DNA from: Brumimicrobium sp051745635
Lineage (GTDB): Bacteria > Bacteroidota > Bacteroidia > Flavobacteriales_D > Crocinitomicaceae
DNA: 20,424 nt
Assembly (NCBI GenBank): GCA_051745635.1
Contig: JBNJEH010000058.1
Span: forward strand, 1-20,424
Direction: 5' to 3'
The notes under the pieces are model-generated. The model saw only the letters and a program-made list of their open reading frames with translations, did no database searches and was not told the origin of the DNA. A program made the position numbers and the translations under genes. Shown here one piece after another: positions 14,950 through 20,424 of the stretch (its first letter is position 1; each line of letters opens with the position of its first letter).

Positions 14950-15093
14950 GTTTTTTTGTTCTTAAAAACTGTTGGTAATTTAGATAAGACAAAAATCAAT
15001 ACTCAACTAAAAGAAAATAATCCCCCTGAACTGGCCGAAGTGAAGGCGCTATTAACTGTCTACAACACGACGATTACCGAACAATTCGGTTAA
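14950..15093 (+). pseudogene. In-frame coding remnant after the Kazal gene
   Basis: Directly after the Kazal TGA the same frame stays open for 47 codons to a TAA (15091-15093). The later part looks coding (NNPPELAEVKALLTVYNTTI, then TEQFG) and has no start codon. It overlaps the DUF2147 stop by 3 bases. It may be the 3' end of a gene whose front was lost, perhaps in the event that placed the Kazal gene here. The family is not recognised. Confidence 0.35.
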
Positions 15094-15533
15094 TCCTTCC
15101 TTTTCCAGTATTGCGTTCTGTAAAACCAGCCGAGATAACCGCGAACAGCCAGTTTATCATGAGATTCCAGCCACATTTTACAATCGTATATCTTACCGTT
15201 GTTGGGGTCTAAAATACCCTCATCAGCGTACCACTCATTTCCGTCTTTTTTCAGTCCTGTGATGATCTCCATTCCTTTGACGGGCTTGTTTTTGCGATGA
15301 TCCGTACACTTGATGCAAATAGGATCTTCCGTGTCTACTTTGAGGTTGTGAAGTTCGATGATTTTTCCATAAATCTTCCCGTTTTTTTCGTAGAGCTTTA
15401 CTTCTGATTTAAGTATTCCGGATTCATCATCGTAGGTTTCCCAAACACCTGTAATTTTCTGTGCAAAAACATTTGTCAGGGTCAACGTCAAGGCTAACAT
15501 CAATAAACATACTCTCATTATAATCTGTTGCAT
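15090..15533 (-). CDS. Exported DUF2147 protein
   Basis: The protein is 147 residues. A signal peptide (about 1-24, ending NVFAQ) sends it to the periplasm. The mature domain is DUF2147: it starts ITGVWETYDDESGILKSEV, has the Cys-x-x-Cys pair in PICIKCTDHRKNKPVKGM and the block GILDPNNGKIYDCKMWLE, and ends VRGYLGWFYRTQYWKR. The family has a lipocalin-like look with a hydrophobic core; its ligand and role are not established. A second ATG, five codons in, would still leave a signal peptide. It is divergent from rarA and its end touches the remnant after the Kazal gene. Confidence 0.88.
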   Translation of the reverse strand: MQQIIMRVCLLMLALTLTLTNVFAQKITGVWETYDDESGILKSEVKLYEKNGKIYGKIIELHNLKVDTEDPICIKCTDHRKNKPVKGMEIITGLKKDGNEWYADEGILDPNNGKIYDCKMWLESHDKLAVRGYLGWFYRTQYWKRKD

Positions 15534-15574
15534 TATTCCATTTATAAAAATACTCCAAATTTTGCGCCAATCTC

Positions 15575-15599
15575 ATTTCCACTTATTACAAGTGGAAAT
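15575..15599. promoter_or_regulatory. Perfect inverted repeat between DUF2147 and rarA genes
   Basis: ATTTCCACTT and AAGTGGAAAT form a perfect 10-bp inverted repeat around a 5-base spacer. It lies in the divergent promoter region and has no T-tract, so an operator is more likely than a terminator. Confidence 0.4.
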
Positions 15600-15672
15600 A
15601 ATGGTCATGTGATCGCTTCATTAATGATAACGTGAAAGAATTAAAAATGTTGGAGAAATTCGCATTTTTTCG

Positions 15673-15704
15673 CTTGTCGTTTCTCTGTGAAACCGGTATC
15701 TTTA
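15673..15704 (+). promoter_or_regulatory. Possible promoter of rarA
   Basis: CTTG (15673-15676), then 20 bases, then TATCTTTA (15697-15704), one base off TAnnTTTG. It would give a leader of only a few bases before the ATG at 15718. Moderate evidence. Confidence 0.35.
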
Positions 15705-15717
15705 TGGTTTTGAAGGT

Positions 15718-17001
15718 ATGAAAAAAGCACCCACTACCCCATTGGCAGAACGCATGCGTCCGAAGAGTCTGGATGATTATGCAGGACAGGAACATTTGCT
15801 GGAAAAAGGCGCGAGTCTGCGCAAATCACTGGATGCCGGTGTACTTCCATCGATGATTTTATGGGGACCGCCTGGTGTAGGCAAAACGACTCTGGCGTTG
15901 TTGCTGGCGGAGAAATTAAAGCGTCCTTTCCACACCCTTTCTGCCATATCTTCAGGCGTGAAAGATGTTCGGGAAGTCATCAAAAAAGCACAGAATCAAG
16001 GCATGTTTGATCGCGGTGGAGCACTGCTTTTTATTGACGAGATCCATCGATTTTCAAAAGCTCAGCAGGATTCACTGCTCGGTGCGGTGGAGAAAGGCGT
16101 CGTTACACTAATCGGAGCGACGACGGAAAATCCATCTTTTGAGGTCATCTCTGCCCTTTTGTCCAGAACACAGGTTTACACGTTAAAGCCATTAGAAAAG
16201 GAGCAATTGATTGCGCTGCTGGAAAATGCGATGAAAAATGATGTGCATTTGGCGGATTTATCTATCGAACTGAAAGAGGTGGATGCATTATTGCGCGTTT
16301 CAGGAGGTGATGCCCGGAAATTACTCACTCTTTTTGAGTTAGTCGTCAATACATTTTCACCAGAAGAAAAAATAATCATTACCAACGACCAGGTGCTCGC
16401 TATTGCTCAGGAGAACATTGCGAGTTATGACAAAAATGGGGAGCAGCACTACGACATTATTTCAGCTTTTATTAAATCAATTCGGGGCAGTGACCCGAAC
16501 GCTGCTGTTTACTGGCTGGCAAGAATGATCGAAGGTGGTGAGGATCCCAAGTTTATTGCGCGAAGACTGATTATTGCTGCGAGTGAGGATATTGGTCTGG
16601 CAAACCCGACAGCACTAATTATGGCCAACAATACGTTTCAGGCGGTAAATACAATAGGATTCCCGGAGGCGCGCATTATTTTGTCCCAGTGCACGATCTA
16701 TCTGGCAAATTCTCCGAAAGGAAATGCTTCGTACATGGCGATCAACAAAGCTCAGGATCTGGTAAAAAAATCGGGGGATTTACCCGTTCCGCTATCCTTG
16801 AGAAATGCTCCTACGCGCTTAATGAAAGACCTCAATTACGGCAAAGATTATAAATATTCCCATGATTATCCCGGTAATTTTGTTGTTCAGCCTTTTATGC
16901 CGGATGATCTGGAAGGAACAAATTTCTTTGATGCGGGAAGTTCTAAAAAAGAACAGGAAGTCGCTTCGAATTTGAAAGCCCGCTGGAAAGGAAAATATTA
17001 G
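15718..17001 (+). CDS. rarA: Replication-associated recombination ATPase RarA (MgsA)
   Basis: RarA is a clamp-loader-like AAA+ ATPase that acts at stalled replication forks. The protein is 427 residues, as expected. It starts with PLAERMRPKSLDDYAGQEHLL (8-28). Walker A is GPPGVGKTT (50-58), Walker B is LLFIDEIHRF (103-112) and the sensor-1 strand is GATTENPSFEV (133-143). The C-terminal tetramerisation domain has DPNAAVYWLARMIEGGEDP and the closing GNFVVQPFMPDDL. The ATG is at 15718. It converges on nnr with 7 bases between the stops and no visible terminator. Confidence 0.96.
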   Translation: MKKAPTTPLAERMRPKSLDDYAGQEHLLEKGASLRKSLDAGVLPSMILWGPPGVGKTTLALLLAEKLKRPFHTLSAISSGVKDVREVIKKAQNQGMFDRGGALLFIDEIHRFSKAQQDSLLGAVEKGVVTLIGATTENPSFEVISALLSRTQVYTLKPLEKEQLIALLENAMKNDVHLADLSIELKEVDALLRVSGGDARKLLTLFELVVNTFSPEEKIIITNDQVLAIAQENIASYDKNGEQHYDIISAFIKSIRGSDPNAAVYWLARMIEGGEDPKFIARRLIIAASEDIGLANPTALIMANNTFQAVNTIGFPEARIILSQCTIYLANSPKGNASYMAINKAQDLVKKSGDLPVPLSLRNAPTRLMKDLNYGKDYKYSHDYPGNFVVQPFMPDDLEGTNFFDAGSSKKEQEVASNLKARWKGKY

Positions 17002-17008
17002 CTCATTT

Positions 17009-18520
17009 TTAGTTGAACGTTTTCAAAGTACGAAAAGCCGTTCCTAAAGCACTGACAATAGTTTGAGCCGTCAAACTTTCAACCGATTCCATTTCTAACG
17101 CGCAGTCACCCGCCATGGCATGTATACCCACGCCAAGAACACAAGCTTCCAGCGGTTGATAGTTTTGAGCCAATAATCCCGTAATTATACCTGTTAACAC
17201 ATCGCCGGAACCTCCTGTTGCCATACCGGGATTTCCTCCTGTACTGAAATAACAGTGACCACAAGGCGTGCTGATGATCGTTCGCGCATCTTTTAAAATG
17301 ACAAAAACACCGTATTTTTGCGAAAACTTAATCTGCAACTGTGTTCTTTCATAACTATTGGAAAAAGAACCTGCCAATCGTTCAAACTCCCTGGGGTGTG
17401 GCGTTAAAATACTGTTATCCGGAATTTCTTTGATCAACTCCTCATCTCGTGACAACAAGTTGAGCATGTCTGCATCCAGGACTACCGGTGCATCTGCCGT
17501 AGCCAACCATCTCTCAAGTGCTTCTGAAGTTTGCTCGGCTGCTCCCAAACCTGGACCTACGCCATATTTGTACCGTTTGGAAAAACCAATTTGCTGTAAA
17601 TAGTCTTCGCCACAAACTTCCACCATTACTTCAGGTAACTTAGCATGTATAGCTGTTAATCCGCATTTTGGAATACTTACAGAAACGAGTCCTGCGCCTG
17701 CTTTTAACGCTCCTGACGCCGAGAGAATAGCTGCGCCGATTTTACCCTCAGAGCCAGCTACGATATGTGCGTGACCATACGTCCCTTTGTGTGAAAATAT
17801 AGACCGTTTTCGATGTATTTTATTTAACCAGTGGTCGGTAATATAATATAAATCGGTCGTCAAATCTTCGCCCATTTCCGCTTCGAGGAGACCAATATCC
17901 AATACATACAATTCCCCCACGGCATTCCCCGTTTCAGGAAAGAAAAAATTCTGTTTTGGAGCGTGAATGGTCAATGTTGCAGCGGCCATTACAAATTTGT
18001 CCTCAGCTTCGTGCAGTTCATTCGCGTACATACCTGAAGGAACATCGATGGCTATCACAGGTTCTTCTGATGCATTCATGCGCTCTATTGCGGCAAGTGC
18101 AATTCCTTCGGCCGGTCGCGACAAACCCGTGCCAAAAATAGCGTCGACAATCACGTGGCCACTCCAATCAATCGTTTTGAAATCACTTTCTGCTGTGAGT
18201 ATTTCAAAATTCACCCCGTTTTTTTTCAGTCGTTTGCGATTTTCTTCAAATGCTTCACTCCCCGTTTTAGTTAATGCTACAAAATAGACGCTGACTTTTT
18301 TATCTGCGAGGGCTAACAATCGCGCGATCACTAATCCATCTCCACCGTTATTTCCCGGTCCGGCAACGATTGCAAAACGCTCGCGATGTCCCCATCCTTT
18401 CAACAAGGTATCGGCACAGCGTTTTCCGGCGCGCTCCATGAGGTCCAGGTTGGATATGGGTTCATTTTCAATCGTAAACTGATCCAGTTCTTGCTGCTGT
18501 TTGGCGGAAAGTAGTTTCAT
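17009..18520 (-). CDS. nnr: Bifunctional NAD(P)H-hydrate epimerase/dehydratase
   Basis: This enzyme repairs damaged NADH and NADPH hydrates: the N-terminal half interconverts the R and S forms and the C-terminal half dehydrates the S form using ADP or ATP. The protein is about 503 residues. The YjeF-N domain (about 1-215) has AGPGNNGGDGLVIARLL (54-70) and DAIFGTGL. The carbohydrate-kinase-like domain (about 225-500) has HKGTYGHAHIVAGS, VLDADMLNLL, LTPHPREFERL and GGNPGMATGGSGDVLTGI. The start is taken as the ATG at 18520-18518; a TTG immediately before it is in frame but less likely. The upstream lipoprotein gene ends 3 bases away, so the two may share a transcript. Confidence 0.95.
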   Translation of the reverse strand: MKLLSAKQQQELDQFTIENEPISNLDLMERAGKRCADTLLKGWGHRERFAIVAGPGNNGGDGLVIARLLALADKKVSVYFVALTKTGSEAFEENRKRLKKNGVNFEILTAESDFKTIDWSGHVIVDAIFGTGLSRPAEGIALAAIERMNASEEPVIAIDVPSGMYANELHEAEDKFVMAAATLTIHAPKQNFFFPETGNAVGELYVLDIGLLEAEMGEDLTTDLYYITDHWLNKIHRKRSIFSHKGTYGHAHIVAGSEGKIGAAILSASGALKAGAGLVSVSIPKCGLTAIHAKLPEVMVEVCGEDYLQQIGFSKRYKYGVGPGLGAAEQTSEALERWLATADAPVVLDADMLNLLSRDEELIKEIPDNSILTPHPREFERLAGSFSNSYERTQLQIKFSQKYGVFVILKDARTIISTPCGHCYFSTGGNPGMATGGSGDVLTGIITGLLAQNYQPLEACVLGVGIHAMAGDCALEMESVESLTAQTIVSALGTAFRTLKTFN

Positions 18521-18523
18521 CAA

Positions 18524-18934
18524 CTATAAAGATTTATGGTCGAAATAATACTTATTTTCTTCAGGATGAACCATCTCTAAAATAAGTTCATCATCGTTCA
18601 TCGACTCGATCAGAAAGATGCGCGTACCTTTTTCGAACAAAAATTGTTGCTCATATTTGAAATCGACGATGCGTAGCGTATCTTCCTCAATTTCATATCC
18701 GATGTCGTGAAAGGTTGGTATTACGCGTCCCTGAGAGTCGAAATAAAATATTTTTTTGTTTTTGGAAAATTTAATTCCATTGGTAATCAGATCCTGCGAT
18801 TTTTCAGTGGCATTGAGCATCCACATATCCTCGATTAATATATCTTGACGATCTGTATCACCTTCTTCTGAGTTTATCTGTTCGCCACAAGCGCTGAGCA
18901 ATAGTAAAATGAATAATAGTCCAACTAATCGCAT
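18524..18934 (-). CDS. Small lipoprotein of unknown function
   Basis: From the ATG at 18934-18932 the protein is 136 residues. A short signal peptide ends in LLSAC, so Cys16 is probably lipidated. A TTG at 18952 in the same frame adds FKKKF before the hydrophobic core and would give a more basic signal peptide, so the start is uncertain. The mature part is acidic at first (INSEEGDTDRQD) and then folds as beta-rich segments such as KIFYFDSQGRVIP, DTLRIVDFKYEQQFLFE and LILEMVHPEENKYYF. This pattern resembles small lipocalin-like domains, but I do not recognise a family. It lies 3 bases before nnr and is divergent from the oxygenase. Confidence 0.8.
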   Translation of the reverse strand: MRLVGLLFILLLLSACGEQINSEEGDTDRQDILIEDMWMLNATEKSQDLITNGIKFSKNKKIFYFDSQGRVIPTFHDIGYEIEEDTLRIVDFKYEQQFLFEKGTRIFLIESMNDDELILEMVHPEENKYYFDHKSL

Positions 18935-19002
18935 GAATTTCTTTTTAAACAAAAATAAGAGATATCAGATAATGCAGTACATTTGACGCCAATAATATTC
19001 AA

Positions 19003-19635
19003 ATGAATTCAGCTATCATTTTAGGCGATGAGCAAATGGACTTGCTTGCTCAACAGGATTATTTACTCCTGGAAAACTTCTTTGCAGATCCAATACTCGC
19101 GCAAATTGAGCAATTTTTTGAGGTCGTCCGGATGTCAGGAACCCTGGAAAAGGCGTCTATAGGAGCGACGGGCAGGGAAAAGGTCATCAGTGAAATTCGC
19201 GGGGATCACATTTATTGGCTGGAAAAAGAACGAGATCGCGCTAAACTTCCAATTTTTGATCAAATCGACGCACTGATGGCTACCATCAATCGATCATTCT
19301 TTCTGAGTCTTTCGGATTACGAGTTTCACCTGGCATTATACCCTCCCGGAACATACTACAAGAAACATCTCGATCAATTTAAAGGAAGGAACAACCGCAT
19401 GATTTCGATGATCATCTATTTGAACGAAGAATGGAAACCAGGACACGGCGGTGAACTAAAAATTTATCCGACACAGACAGATCCCGTACTCATTGCTCCG
19501 CTCTATAATCGTTGTGTACTTTTTCGAAGTGACGTGCTGTATCACGAAGTTTTATTGGCGCAAAAACCGCGTCGTTCAATTACCGGATGGATGTTGTATC
19601 AACCTTCTCCCCTCGCTGCCATACCGGGTGTTTAA
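19003..19635 (+). CDS. 2-Oxoglutarate/Fe(II) oxygenase, PHD2-like prolyl hydroxylase
   Basis: The protein is 210 residues with a double-stranded beta-helix fold. The iron ligands are His122 and Asp124 in YYKKHLDQF and His181 in LYHEVL; Arg191 in KPRRSITGW should bind 2-oxoglutarate. The segment SEIRGDHIYWLEKE (63-76) resembles the start of the catalytic domain of human HIF prolyl hydroxylase PHD2. The order that follows, IIYLNEEWKPGHGGELKIYP then LFRSDVLYHEV, matches the same group. A bacterial member, Pseudomonas PPHD, hydroxylates a proline of elongation factor Tu, so this protein may do likewise; that is inference. The ATG is at 19003. It is divergent from the lipoprotein gene. Confidence 0.88.
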   Translation: MNSAIILGDEQMDLLAQQDYLLLENFFADPILAQIEQFFEVVRMSGTLEKASIGATGREKVISEIRGDHIYWLEKERDRAKLPIFDQIDALMATINRSFFLSLSDYEFHLALYPPGTYYKKHLDQFKGRNNRMISMIIYLNEEWKPGHGGELKIYPTQTDPVLIAPLYNRCVLFRSDVLYHEVLLAQKPRRSITGWMLYQPSPLAAIPGV

Positions 19636-19712
19636 AAGCTATTTTTCGTACCACGAATTGATGGATAAAGTCTAAAGTTCCATCGCATATATTGACGAGT
19701 GGAAATCTAAAG

Positions 19713-19846
19713 GTGGAACTGTAAAACCGCAGAACCGTGGAACTGTAGAACCGTGGAACCGTGGAATTCTGAATTGTAGAATCGAAGAATCCTGGAATGT
19801 TGAATAGAAGAATTGCAGAACTGCAGAACCGTAGAACCGAAGAACC
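19713..19846. repeat. Degenerate 8-bp tandem repeat, 17 units
   Basis: The block can be read as 17 consecutive units with consensus GTAGAACC: 15 are 8 bases long and two are 7. The GAA core is kept in all units but the second (AAA), while positions 2, 3, 7 and 8 vary. The block ends at the first base of the aroK stop codon and fills most of the convergent gap after the oxygenase gene. A period of 8 excludes a repeated peptide in one frame. A degenerate extra unit may precede it near 19698. Confidence 0.9.
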
Positions 19847-20361
19847 TATCGTTTTTGATCCAGGAGCGCTATTAAATCATCGAGTTGTTGTTGATCGCGC
19901 CGGGCCACAATATGAGCCTGTTCATAAAAACGAGCTCGCTCCGCAAGTTTTTGTTCGATATAGGTCAGTAATTCATCGTCTGATTTTTGATTGATCAACG
20001 GACGTTTGTCTCTATTCTGCCGCAATCGCTGAAAGAGCTCCTTTGCGGGTCGGTGGAGGTAAATGGTTGTACCGTGTTCGTTCATCAACTGCATGTTATC
20101 GTAATAGCAGGGCAGCCCTCCCCCAACGGAAATCAAGGTATTTTTTTCACTTTCGATCAGTTTTTTCAGCAGTCTGTTTTCGACTTCACGAAACCGGTGT
20201 TCACCGTATTGATCAAAAAATGCGCTGATCGAGCAACCATTTGCTTCTTCAATCCTTTGGTCAGTATCGGTAAACGAACGATTGAGCCGCTTCGCCAAAC
20301 GCTTGCCAACAGTGCTCTTACCTGCCCCCATAAAACCGATGAGAAAGATCGGATGCTCCAT
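19846..20361 (-). CDS. aroK: Shikimate kinase
   Basis: Shikimate kinase phosphorylates shikimate at the 3-position in the pathway to aromatic amino acids. From the ATG at 20361-20359 the protein is 171 residues, the usual size. Walker A is GFMGAGKST (9-17). Asp34 in FTDTDQRIE binds shikimate, as do Arg58 in EHRFREVE and the GGG of SVGGGLPCY (80-82). The lid segment RDKRPLI is present. A TTG two codons upstream in the same frame is less likely as start. The stop codon touches the tandem repeat at 19713-19846. Confidence 0.95.
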   Translation of the reverse strand: MEHPIFLIGFMGAGKSTVGKRLAKRLNRSFTDTDQRIEEANGCSISAFFDQYGEHRFREVENRLLKKLIESEKNTLISVGGGLPCYYDNMQLMNEHGTTIYLHRPAKELFQRLRQNRDKRPLINQKSDDELLTYIEQKLAERARFYEQAHIVARRDQQQLDDLIALLDQKR

Positions 20362-20424
20362 ATTCAAATCATTCAGTGGTAAAGTTACAAAATATCGGTT
20401 GAGTCTTCGTGAAAAGCCTGGTTT

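Overview
The window looks like chromosomal DNA from a member of the Bacteroidota, most likely a flavobacterial lineage. The reasons are a short primary sigma factor without region 1.1, a promoter upstream of it that matches the phylum's TTTG-N19-TAnnTTTG type exactly, a DUF2147 exported protein, a Kazal-type lipoprotein, a Bacteroidota-type KilA-N protein and few Shine-Dalgarno sequences. The genus cannot be fixed from this sequence. No rRNA, tRNA, complete insertion sequence, integrase, prophage or CRISPR array was seen.

Layout. Bases 1-4505 read leftwards: a response regulator cut by the window edge, a long-form glyceraldehyde-3-phosphate dehydrogenase, the primary sigma factor and a DegP/HtrA protease, with intrinsic terminators after gap, rpoD and degP. 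Bases 4679-9251 read rightwards as a compact run: a membrane-anchored unknown protein, dapF, an unknown protein, a GNAT acetyltransferase, mltG, a PyrR-like phosphoribosyltransferase and a Crp/Fnr regulator. Its theme is partly cell wall: DapF makes the meso-diaminopimelate of peptidoglycan and MltG cuts glycan strands. Bases 9248-11367 read leftwards and are the most unusual part: an intact KilA-N gene, a broken KilA-N 5' copy directly upstream, a possible third relic, and a DUF4386 membrane-protein gene with a premature stop. Bases 11447-14185 read leftwards as an overlapping DNA-repair operon, xseA-xseB-dinB. Bases 14186-15717 hold a 536-bp stretch without a convincing gene, a Kazal-type lipoprotein, a gene remnant and a DUF2147 protein. 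The rest is rarA, nnr, a small lipoprotein, a PHD2-like 2-oxoglutarate oxygenase, a 134-bp tandem repeat and shikimate kinase.

Main point of interest. The KilA-N gene contains a perfect 30-bp palindrome centred on GAATTC, inside the codons for FKVVEFDHFK. The broken upstream copy has a perfect 26-bp palindrome at the homologous place, but with different arms (GTG/CAC became CCC/GGG). Both arms changed together, so DNA symmetry was kept while the protein changed from VVEFDH to PVEFDG. The broken copy ends shortly after its palindrome and the next copy's start codon follows at once. A third GAATTC-centred palindrome (12 bp) lies just before the broken copy's start. This suggests a locus where successive N-terminal modules pile up in front of the expressed gene and the palindrome is a recombination or recognition site. 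The symmetry and arm changes are visible in the sequence; the mechanism is inference.
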